NCBI GenBank assembly: GCA_013298265.1
Contig: JAAFHE010000180.1
Location: forward strand, 1 to 7,319
From: Lysobacterales bacterium
GTDB lineage: Bacteria; Pseudomonadota; Gammaproteobacteria; Xanthomonadales; Rhodanobacteraceae
Reading direction: 5' to 3'
DNA: 7,319 nt
The notes beneath the pieces were generated by a model. That model worked only from the letters and a program-made list of their open reading frames with translations, searched no databases and was not told the origin of the DNA. Shown here one piece after another: positions 1-5,195 of the stretch. Made by a program: the position numbers and the translations under genes. The stretch's first letter is position 1. The number at the start of each line of letters is the position of its first letter.

Positions 1-183
1 ATTCATCCGCACATAGATCGTGTGCCAGTTACCGAAGCGCGTGGGCAGTCCACGCCACTTACAGCCTTGCTCTGCCACGTAAAGTATCGCGTTCAGAACA
101 TCGAGGTTGGACAGGCTGACATTGCCTCGCTGTCGGGGTAGGCAATGTTCAATTTTTGAGAATTGCTCAGCAGTGATCTCCAT
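1..183 (-). CDS. IS5-family transposase, N-terminal part (runs off left edge)
   Basis: Reading leftward from the ATG at 183-181, 61 codons stay open to the window edge. The product begins MEITAEQFSKIEHCLP and includes the block CKWRGLPTRFGNWHTIY at about residues 41-57. That block is typical of the N-terminal DUF4096 (IS402-like) domain of IS5-family transposases, which precedes the DDE catalytic domain. The catalytic residues would lie outside the window, so activity cannot be judged. No good Shine-Dalgarno sequence is visible upstream of the ATG. The gene points away from the response regulator, so the element's outer terminus must lie between about 184 and 230, directly against that gene. 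The family call is fairly sure; the exact IS subgroup is not. Confidence 0.85.
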   Translation of the reverse strand, partial: MEITAEQFSKIEHCLPRQRGNVSLSNLDVLNAILYVAEQGCKWRGLPTRFGNWHTIYVRMN

Positions 184-230
184 GTGCGGATTGTCACAGA
201 TTTCGATCGACTAACCAATAGTGTTAACAC
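1..230 (-). mobile_element. IS5-family insertion sequence, right-hand portion
   Basis: This is the transposase start plus 40-50 bases of non-coding sequence forming one end of the element; the other end is outside the window. The terminus is not resolved, because the partner inverted repeat and target duplication cannot be seen. The outer limit is placed near 230 because response-regulator coding sequence resumes at 231 (VLVEDD...). A perfect 10-bp palindrome, GTGTTAACAC, lies at 221-230 on the junction. TTGTCA at 191-196 resembles an outward-facing -35 box, but no convincing -10 follows at normal spacing. Confidence 0.6.
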
Positions 231-248
231 GTCCTAGTCGAAGACGAC

Positions 249-896
249 TTGGACCTGGGCAACGGTCTGAGAATTGCGCTATCGGATCAGGGCTACCACG
301 TGACCTGGGTCCGTACACTGTCTAGCGCCAAAGACGCGCTCGCCGAGCCACCGGATATCGTCGTTCTGGATCTGGGTTTACCCGACGGCGACGGAATGAC
401 CCTGCTGGCACTACTTCAGCGCTGTAATGACGGAATACCCGTGATCGTGATCACCGCGAGCGACAGGCTAGAAGACTGCACGCGAGGTCTGGACTCCGGC
501 GCCGATGACTATGTCGTCAAGCCGTTCGCGCTGCAGGAACTACTGTCTCGCATCCGGGCGCTGGCCCGGCGCACGTATGGACTACGTGACGACGTATTGG
601 CACTGCGGGGACTAAAGGTGCACCCACCGACGATGCGAGTCACCGTTTGTGGCGACCCAGTAGATCTGACCCGCAGCGAGTTTCAAATCCTACTGGCGCT
701 CCTCAAGCGCGTGGACCGGATCATTCCACGTCAGTGGCTGGAGACGCAGGTGTGGCGGAACGGCCAGTCCGGCGAAAGCAACGCGCTCGAAGTGCACATT
801 TCCAATATCCGCCGAAAGATTGGCGACGGTTTCATCCGCACGGTTCGCGGCGTCGGCTATGTTATTGAGCGCTCACCGGCTGGCGAAGCGGCATGA
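249..896 (+). CDS. OmpR/PhoB-family response regulator, 5' end removed by the adjacent IS
   Basis: A two-component response regulator with a phospho-receiver domain followed by a winged-helix DNA-binding domain. Numbering from the TTG at 249, the phospho-acceptor is D41 in VVLDLGLPDGDG, the switch threonine is T69 (VIVITAS) and the conserved lysine is K91 (DDYVVKPF). The C-terminal half carries LTRSEFQILLALL and NALEVHISNIRRKIG, then RTVRGVGYVIE, as in the QseB/PmrA group. The frame is open upstream from 228 and encodes HVLVEDD, which is the beta-1 strand and acidic pocket of the receiver. The only in-frame start candidate is the TTG at 249, inside that region; a TAA sits at 225-227 where the natural start should be. 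The natural protein therefore lost about its first two or three residues to the IS. Translation from TTG would lack the acidic pocket and probably fail as a phospho-switch. The stop overlaps the kinase start (ATGA, 893-896). Confidence 0.88.
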   Translation: MDLGNGLRIALSDQGYHVTWVRTLSSAKDALAEPPDIVVLDLGLPDGDGMTLLALLQRCNDGIPVIVITASDRLEDCTRGLDSGADDYVVKPFALQELLSRIRALARRTYGLRDDVLALRGLKVHPPTMRVTVCGDPVDLTRSEFQILLALLKRVDRIIPRQWLETQVWRNGQSGESNALEVHISNIRRKIGDGFIRTVRGVGYVIERSPAGEAA

Positions 897-2296
897 AATG
901 GCTCACGGAATGGGGCAAGAGACTGTTGCGGCCATCCCTGGTCCGTCGCCTGGTCGTCCTGCAGATTCTATTGTTGGTACTTGTTTGGATTGCCGTACTG
1001 CTCACGGCCTTCGTGGAGAGGCGCTTCGGCCGGTCGGCGCTGGATGACACCGTGAAGTTCGACACGGTGATAGCCGTCGCGGACGACCTGGCACGGCAGG
1101 CGGGCAACGCCTCCGGCAGCTTTCAGAGCCTCGATCGACTGTTGGGTAACGAGTCCAGCGACGAGCGCGTCACCGACTGGCCCTTTCGAATGAGCGTATG
1201 CCTGGAAAATACTGTTATATACATTTCACACGACACACCGGAAGTGCTGTGCACGCTGCCGGTTGGCCCCGTCACTTTGCTCAACGAAAACGATCGATCG
1301 TGGCGAGTGCGCGTGCGCCAGTCGCCCCGCTCAAAGGTGCGGGTGGCATTTGCCCAGCGTACGGATCTGGCGAGCCTGAACCCGAATCTTGCTTCGGTCA
1401 GTATCCTCGTGGCGCCGCTTCTAGTCGCGTTGCCCTGGGTGGTCTTGCCCGCCTGGATCTCGATTCGTCGCGCGTTGCGGCCACTGCGGCGTGTCATCGA
1501 TGAAATCGGCACGCGTGGGCCAGGAAAGTTGGCACCGCTGAGTTATTCGCCGCCGCATCGGGAACTGATTGGCCTGGTTGAGAGCGTCAATCAACTGATG
1601 TACGAACTCAGCGAATCGACGACTCGCGAGCAAGCCTTTGTCGCCGATGCCGCACACGAGCTGCGAACACCACTGGCCGCTTTGCGTGTGAACGCCGAAG
1701 CGCTTCTATTGCGCACCCCGGCACCGAAGGACCGAGAACTGCTGGATGGCATTCTGCGCAGCGTCGTTCGCGCGAGTCGATTGGCCAACCAGCTCCTGGC
1801 GATGATGCGCAGCGACATCGCCGCCGGCCTGCCGACGCGACACATCGCGGTGAACTTGGGAACATTGTCTCGGCGACGTGGACGAATCTTGAGTGGGTTG
1901 GCCGCCGCTCGCCACATTGTCATACAGGTGGAATCTGCCGAAGGCGTGATGGTGCACGGCGATGTCGAAGGGCTTGCCTCGCTGATCGACAACCTCCTCG
2001 ACAACGCCATTAAGTATAGTCCGGATCAGGCGGTCGTTACGCTTCGTGTGTACGCCACAGATGAACAGGCAACGCTAATCGTGATCGACCACGGTCCTGG
2101 CATTCCGCCGCACTTGCGCGAACGCGTTTTTGCACGCTTCTTCCGCGCCCCCGACCAGGATTGCCAAGGCGGCGGACTGGGGTTGGCCATTGTCAAATCC
2201 GTCGTTGATCAACACCGCGGAACGATCACGTTATCGGACACCCCGGGAGTGGGGTTGACCGCCACGGTCACGTTGCCGCTAACGCGCGACACGTAG
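893..2296 (+). CDS. Sensor histidine kinase, QseC/PmrB type
   Basis: A 467-residue inner-membrane kinase that would phosphorylate the regulator encoded just upstream. Membrane segments are predicted near residues 20-41 and 168-189. They enclose a periplasmic sensor region of about 125 residues, the usual size for QseC/PmrB-like kinases. A short HAMP-like linker follows (RRALRPLRRVIDEI). The dimerisation/phospho-acceptor box is FVADAAHELRTPLAAL with H255. The catalytic domain shows the N box DNLLDNAIKYSP (N367, N371), the G1 box DHGPGIP (D399) and the G2 box GGGLGLAIV (about 427-434). All landmarks are present and the length is normal, so the protein looks intact. The start ATG overlaps the regulator's stop by four bases, which suggests translational coupling. 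Because the regulator's own start and promoter region are lost to the IS, expression would depend on outward or new transcription. The signal sensed cannot be read from the sequence. Confidence 0.93.
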   Translation: MKWLTEWGKRLLRPSLVRRLVVLQILLLVLVWIAVLLTAFVERRFGRSALDDTVKFDTVIAVADDLARQAGNASGSFQSLDRLLGNESSDERVTDWPFRMSVCLENTVIYISHDTPEVLCTLPVGPVTLLNENDRSWRVRVRQSPRSKVRVAFAQRTDLASLNPNLASVSILVAPLLVALPWVVLPAWISIRRALRPLRRVIDEIGTRGPGKLAPLSYSPPHRELIGLVESVNQLMYELSESTTREQAFVADAAHELRTPLAALRVNAEALLLRTPAPKDRELLDGILRSVVRASRLANQLLAMMRSDIAAGLPTRHIAVNLGTLSRRRGRILSGLAAARHIVIQVESAEGVMVHGDVEGLASLIDNLLDNAIKYSPDQAVVTLRVYATDEQATLIVIDHGPGIPPHLRERVFARFFRAPDQDCQGGGLGLAIVKSVVDQHRGTITLSDTPGVGLTATVTLPLTRDT

Positions 2297-2485
2297 CCCA
2301 CTTCGTCAGCGCGTTATGCCCTCGCACAACGGCGTGCCACGAACGCTTGGCCGTTTCTTGGTGCCGGCGCCGCATCTTTCAAGCCGAGCCCCCTCATTCG
2401 AGGGGCGATTTAAATGGACAAAACTACTAATTTCTTTTCCTAATGTGATCTTAAGGAAACGTCGTAATACTCCCGACTGGCCGCA

Positions 2486-2507
2486 CCGGCGTTACCGCCG
2501 GGATTTT
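2486..2507 (+). terminator. Probable intrinsic terminator of the regulator/kinase operon
   Basis: CCGGCG (2486-2491) and CGCCGG (2496-2501) form a perfect 6-bp GC stem with a TTAC loop. The stem is followed by GATTTT. It lies about 190 bases after the kinase stop. The stem is short and the T-run has only four bases, so efficiency may be modest. Confidence 0.5.
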
Positions 2508-2561
2508 GCCGATGACGACCGGCGATGAAATCCCATCAAAGCGCGTGAAAGCGCATTGATC

Positions 2562-2589
2562 ATCGATTGGTTGTACACCGGCAATCGAT
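2562..2589. repeat. 8-bp inverted repeat, possible operator
   Basis: ATCGATTG (2562-2569) is mirrored by CAATCGAT (2582-2589) with 12 bases between. The dyad lies 87 bases upstream of the repeat-protein ATG. Its symmetry and spacing suit a dimeric regulator, but it could also be a hairpin in a leader transcript. No promoter could be tied to it. Confidence 0.4.
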
Positions 2590-2605
2590 TTAGCGGCGGC
2601 CTGCC

Positions 2606-2665
2606 ATGAAGACGCGACGCCAGCGCCGCACGCGCCGGGCACGTCGCGTTCCACCCAACGATTAA
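2606..2665 (+). CDS. Possible arginine-rich leader peptide (19 aa)
   Basis: A short frame from ATG 2606 to TAA 2663-2665 encodes 19 residues with the core RRQRRTRRARR, four RR pairs spaced by single residues. Its stop overlaps the AAAGGA ribosome binding site of the repeat-protein gene, and its end lies 11 bases before that gene's ATG. This geometry would allow translational coupling or a leader-type control. An inverted repeat (2612-2619 with 2642-2649) lies inside the frame. There is no strong ribosome binding site of its own (only GGCGG about 10 bases upstream). Short frames rich in CGC arise easily in GC-rich DNA, so this may be chance. Confidence 0.25.
   Translation: MKTRRQRRTRRARRVPPND
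2612..2649. repeat. Inverted repeat in the 5' leader of the repeat-protein gene
   Basis: ACGCGACG (2612-2619) pairs with CGTCGCGT (2642-2649) around a 22-base GC-rich loop. A flanking G-U pair could extend it to nine. It ends 14 bases before the AAAGGA ribosome binding site, so folding in mRNA could affect access to the start. Confidence 0.4.
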
Positions 2666-2669
2666 AGGA
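2664..2669 (+). promoter_or_regulatory. Ribosome binding site supporting the ATG at 2677
   Basis: AAAGGA at 2664-2669 lies seven bases before ATG 2677. This is a good Shine-Dalgarno match and spacing. It is the main reason for placing the start of the exported repeat protein at 2677, ahead of the frame break, rather than at the downstream TTG (2999). Confidence 0.65.
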
Positions 2670-2676
2670 ATTGTCG

Positions 2677-3790
2677 ATGAAACATGCAATTAAGGCTTGT
2701 GTGTGGTGCCTGCCATTATTGATCACCAGTATCGTCAGTAGCGCCGTCGAGCAGCCCCCCCCAAACGGATAGCGGTTATTCCGCAAGCATCGCGTGTGCC
2801 AGCGCCAGCGACGGCGCCACATGCAGCGCGAGTGCACAGTCACTGGAGCCCACGACACGGGCCTTCTGGGACACACCTTCGGAGTGGATATTCGGCCACG
2901 GCGTTGGATCCAGCAGACAATTCCTGGCCGACGTAAATGGAGATCAAAAAGAAGACGCCGTTGCGTACTTTGCAGGAAACGGCGACTGGTACATATCGTT
3001 GTCCAACGGGGACCGTTTCCTTCCGCCGCGCCAATTTGCCGGCGGCCATGGTGTCGGCTCCTGGAACCAAATGATGGCTGACGTCAACGGCGACGGCCTT
3101 TCCGACGCTATTGTGTATTTCGGCGATAGCGGCGATTGGTTTGTGGCGCTGTCCGATGGCGCGAGATTTCGGCCGTATTCGCGCTGGACGAGTGGACATG
3201 GCGTAGGGTCAAGCCGGCAGATGCTAGCGGATGTCAACGGCGACGGTCGATCCGATGCAATTGCGTTCTTTGTCGACTCCGGCGATTGGTTCGTCGCACT
3301 CTCTAACGGCAGTGGATTCTCAACCTACCAACGGTGGGCCTGGGGCCATGGCCGCGGCTCGCACAATCAGATCGTGGCAGATGTCAACGGCGACCATCGC
3401 GCCGATGCCGTCATCTATTTTGGCGATACTGGTGAATGGTATGTGGCACTGTCAAATGGTACGGGATTCTCACAGTACACAAAATGGGTTGGAGGTCACG
3501 GCGTTGGATCTTCCAAGCAGTTGTTGGCTGACGTGGATCGTGATGGCTTGGCCGATGCCGTGGTGTTTTTCTACCGCAGCGGTGATTGGTATTGGGCGAA
3601 ATCGACAGGCACTAACTTCCAGGCCTACACTAAGCTGCTAAGTGGATTCGGACCTCGTACCTGGGAGCAATTCATCACGACCAACGGCCCTCCCGGCATC
3701 CTGTTCACTTATTCCGGCTACACAGGCTCGTGGTGGGGTGTCGGCCCGCTCAGGCCGTGCTCGATCATCACCGTTGGCTGCGCGCAATAA
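2677..3790 (+). CDS. Exported FG-GAP/VCBS-like repeat protein, frame broken at a C8 tract
   Basis: From ATG 2677 the frame encodes a typical signal peptide (MKHAIKACVWCLPLLITS, then IVSSA) and runs into eight cytosines (2755-2762), stopping at TAG 2770-2772. The repeat domain is open in the next frame through the tract to TAA 3788-3790. Seven cytosines would give one continuous 370-residue protein. Restored residues 73-322 form five consecutive 50-residue repeats, each with GHGVGS, ADVNGDG..DA, a hydrophobic run, SGDW(F/Y)VALSNG and an aromatic tail. Residues 323-370 are a degenerate sixth copy. The D-x-N-G-D-G-x-x-D element is the calcium-binding signature of FG-GAP/VCBS beta-propeller repeats. 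A secreted or surface binding role, perhaps adhesin or lectin-like, is inference; no catalytic domain is visible. The break may be a mutation, a phase-variable tract, a +1 slippage site or a sequencing error. Confidence 0.72.
2755..2762 (+). repeat. Homopolymer run of eight cytosines at the frame break
   Basis: Eight consecutive C bases lie directly after the signal-peptide codons (GAG CAG, then CCC CCC CCA). With eight, translation ends at TAG 2770-2772. With seven or ten, it enters the FG-GAP repeat frame. Such tracts are prone to slippage in replication. Confidence 0.9.
2894..3787 (+). repeat. Five tandem 150-bp coding repeats plus a degenerate sixth
   Basis: Units run 2894-3043, 3044-3193, 3194-3343, 3344-3493 and 3494-3643, with a decayed copy at 3644-3787. 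The codon for the first Asp of the calcium motif falls at 2930, 3080, 3230, 3380 and 3530, exactly 150 bases apart each time. DNA identity between units is only partial while protein motifs are kept, so these are old, selected repeats rather than a fresh duplication. Unit 5 has DVDRDG in place of DVNGDG. Confidence 0.9.
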
Positions 3791-3820
3791 GTCGGCTCAA
3801 CGATAAAGCAAGCGAGCATT

Positions 3821-3860
3821 GCCACAGCAAGGTGCCTTTCGACAGGCACCTTGCTGTGGC
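3821..3860. terminator. Perfect 17-bp hairpin between convergent genes
   Basis: GCCACAGCAAGGTGCCT (3821-3837) pairs fully with 3844-3860 around the six-base loop TTCGAC. It begins 30 bases after the repeat-protein stop, and the leftward gene remnant ends on its other side, so it fits a shared bidirectional terminator. No T-run follows on either strand, so factor-independent termination is not certain. Confidence 0.55.
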
Positions 3861-3867
3861 CGTCCGG

Positions 3868-4088
3868 CTATTGGCAGAGTGAGATCATCTGCGATGCGGC
3901 CGTACACGTTGCATTGCTGTTGGCGTTTGTCGGCGCCGACAGCTTCCCCCGTTGAATTGTTGACGTTGATACCGTAATTGCAACCCTGGGATCCGACTGC
4001 GGTAGCAGATCCCAGCCAGTTGCACACTTTTCCGGCGACCTTGAACGTAATCGTCGCCGGGCCTCCGAGCGCAACAACGCCGGTAGAA
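3868..4088 (-). pseudogene. Remnant of a leftward gene, 3' end only
   Basis: Between the hairpin and the IS630 element, the minus strand carries protein-like sequence without a credible start. One frame reads GVVALGGPATITFKVAGKV from about 4081 and continues through three Cys-Asn pairs (VCNW, GCNY, QCNV). That frame runs on through the hairpin to a stop at 3799-3797. The neighbouring frame ends at TAG 3870-3868, just before the hairpin, as a real gene would. One frameshift near 3890 would join the two into a tail ending near MISLCQ. I do not recognise the family; the spaced cysteines suggest an exported, disulfide-bonded protein. Before the IS630 insertion this piece would have followed the fecR stop directly and in another frame, so its 5' part was already missing. 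Confidence 0.3.
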
Positions 4089-4091
4089 CTA

Positions 4092-4105
4092 GTGGACTGT
4101 ATCTC
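4092..4105 (+). repeat. Left terminal inverted repeat of the IS630 element
   Basis: GTGGACTGTATCTC begins directly after the TA at 4090-4091. Nine bases match the right end exactly, and the following GTATCTC core is found again further in from the right end. Confidence 0.75.
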
Positions 4106-4169
4106 TTAAATTGCATCTGATGCATTCATGGACAAGAAGTTGTAGCTTCGCAAGAGCGAGCGGCGTGAA

Positions 4170-5195
4170 TTGGGAGCGTTGGTGCGGCGGCCGGGCACCA
4201 GTGCGGGACTCGCGCGGCGTGCGAAGCTGATTCTGCTCAGTGCCGACGGAGTCGGGTTCAACGAGATTCGCGACAAGCTCGACTGCGATGTTCGCTTCAT
4301 CCAACGCTGGCGCGAGCGGTTCATCGAAGGCCGCGTTGCGGGGTTGGTGGCGATGCACCGGGGGCGTGCGGCCTACAAGGTCGATGCGCGGCTCGAAGCC
4401 CGGATCCTGGACTGGACAACGAAGCGTAAGCCGGCGGATCGCTCGACGCATTGGTCGTGCCGCAAGCTCGCTCTCGAACTGGGTGGAATCTCTCACAGCA
4501 CTGTGCAGCGGGTCTGGTCGAAGCACCGAATAAGCCCTGCGCGGCTCGACCGCTACATGGCGACCAACGATCCGGACTTCGAGGCCAAGGCGGCGGACAT
4601 CATTGGCCTGTACCTGCATCCGCCGCAGTATGCGGCAGTCTTCTGCGCTGACGAGAAGACGCATATCCAGGCCTTGCACCGACTCGATCAGTGCTTGCCG
4701 CTCTCGCCCGGTGGAGCTGAGCGCTATGGGTTCGAGTATTTCAGGCACGGCACCCTGTCGCTCTATGCCGCGTTCAATACACGGTCCGGCGAAGTGCTCG
4801 GCAAGACGGCGAAGCAGCACACCTCGGTCGAATTCGTGGCATTCCTTTCCGACATCGTGGCGAACCAGCCTGCCGGCAAGGAGATCCATGTGATCGCGGA
4901 CAACCTGTCGGCGCACAAGACGCAAGCCGTGCGGGACTTCCTGAGCGCGCATTCCAACGTCTCCATACACTACACGCCGACCTACTCCTCTTGGCTCAAC
5001 CAGGTTGAGCCGTGGTTTGCGAAGATCGAACGCGACGTGATCGCGCGAGGTGTCTTCACTTCAGTGGCCGACCTGGCAAGAAAGCTGATGCGTTACATCC
5101 GGCTCTACAACAAGAACCCGAAGACCGTGGCCTGGATGTACTTCGACCCGACCAAGCGCGTACCCGCGCGAGATACGAGTGAGACAGTCCACTAG
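4170..5195 (+). CDS. IS630-family DDE transposase, early amber codon
   Basis: Catalyses cut-and-paste movement at TA sites. From the TTG at 4170 it has 341 residues. An N-terminal helix-turn-helix region covers about 1-125 (GFNEIRDKLDCDVRFIQRW; GGISHSTVQRVWSKH). The catalytic domain carries D161 (FCADEKTHIQ), D244 (HVIADNLSAHKT) and E280 (YSSWLNQVEPWF), with 35 residues between the last two. A more natural start is ATG 4128, in the same frame (MDKKL), but codon 6 is TAG (4143-4145) before LRKSERRELGAL continues. The element therefore either carries a nonsense mutation, probably once CAG, AAG or GAG, or starts at a later weak codon such as TTG 4170, which lacks a clear ribosome binding site. 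The stop TAG (5193-5195) is made of the duplicated target TA plus the flanking G, so the gene uses host sequence to terminate. Confidence 0.88.
   Translation: MGALVRRPGTSAGLARRAKLILLSADGVGFNEIRDKLDCDVRFIQRWRERFIEGRVAGLVAMHRGRAAYKVDARLEARILDWTTKRKPADRSTHWSCRKLALELGGISHSTVQRVWSKHRISPARLDRYMATNDPDFEAKAADIIGLYLHPPQYAAVFCADEKTHIQALHRLDQCLPLSPGGAERYGFEYFRHGTLSLYAAFNTRSGEVLGKTAKQHTSVEFVAFLSDIVANQPAGKEIHVIADNLSAHKTQAVRDFLSAHSNVSIHYTPTYSSWLNQVEPWFAKIERDVIARGVFTSVADLARKLMRYIRLYNKNPKTVAWMYFDPTKRVPARDTSETVH
5170..5192 (-). repeat. Right terminal inverted repeat of the IS630 element
   Basis: Read inward on the minus strand from 5192, the sequence starts GTGGACTGTCTC and reaches GTATCTC at 5176-5170. It is directly followed outward by TA (5193-5194). 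These bases also encode the last residues of the transposase (RDTSETVH). Confidence 0.75.

Larger units (their letters stand above)
2297..2676. other. Intergenic region between kinase and repeat protein
   Basis: This 380-base gap holds no convincing full-size gene. A 70-codon frame at 2316-2528 has no family resemblance and runs through both hairpins. From left to right the region contains a weak hairpin (CCCCTC 2390-2395 pairing with GAGGGG 2400-2405), an AT-rich stretch at about 2408-2460 that could hold a promoter but shows no clear -35/-10 pair, and a terminator-like hairpin at 2486-2507. It continues with an 8-bp dyad at 2562-2589, a 19-codon arginine-rich ORF at 2606-2665 overlapping another inverted repeat, and the ribosome binding site of the next gene. 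Confidence 0.6.
4092..5192 (+). mobile_element. IS630-family insertion sequence (1101 bp)
   Basis: The element is bounded by GTGGACTGT at 4092-4100 and its reverse complement at 5184-5192. It is flanked on both sides by TA (4090-4091 and 5193-5194), the expected IS630/Tc1-type target duplication. Removing the element and one TA gives the target CTAG, the known preferred target of IS630. The right end appears to carry about nine extra bases relative to the left: after GTGGACT, the left continues GTATCTC, while the right reads GTCTCACTC and then GTATCTC. One transposase gene fills the element, running rightward. The element separates fecR from whatever once followed it. Confidence 0.88.

Noticed and set aside
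184..225. Outward promoter from the IS driving the kinase operon
   Set aside because: Only a -35-like TTGTCA (191-196) is visible. No -10 box at suitable spacing follows, so it was not listed as a promoter.
2316..2528. Plus-strand open frame of 70 codons after the kinase
   Set aside because: It has no ribosome binding site and no family resemblance, and it runs through the terminator-like hairpin.
2451..2876. Minus-strand open frame of 141 codons over the leader and signal peptide
   Set aside because: It lies opposite the well-started signal-peptide gene and several inverted repeats, with no recognised domain.
2894..3643. Regular 150-bp repeats considered as a CRISPR or satellite array
   Set aside because: Units are contiguous coding repeats with conserved protein motifs and diverged DNA. 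There are no short identical repeats separated by unique spacers.
4089..4970. Long minus-strand open frame (293 codons) across the IS630 transposase
   Set aside because: It is antisense to a transposase with a complete DDE triad, and its product shows no family motif. Such shadows are common in GC-rich genes.
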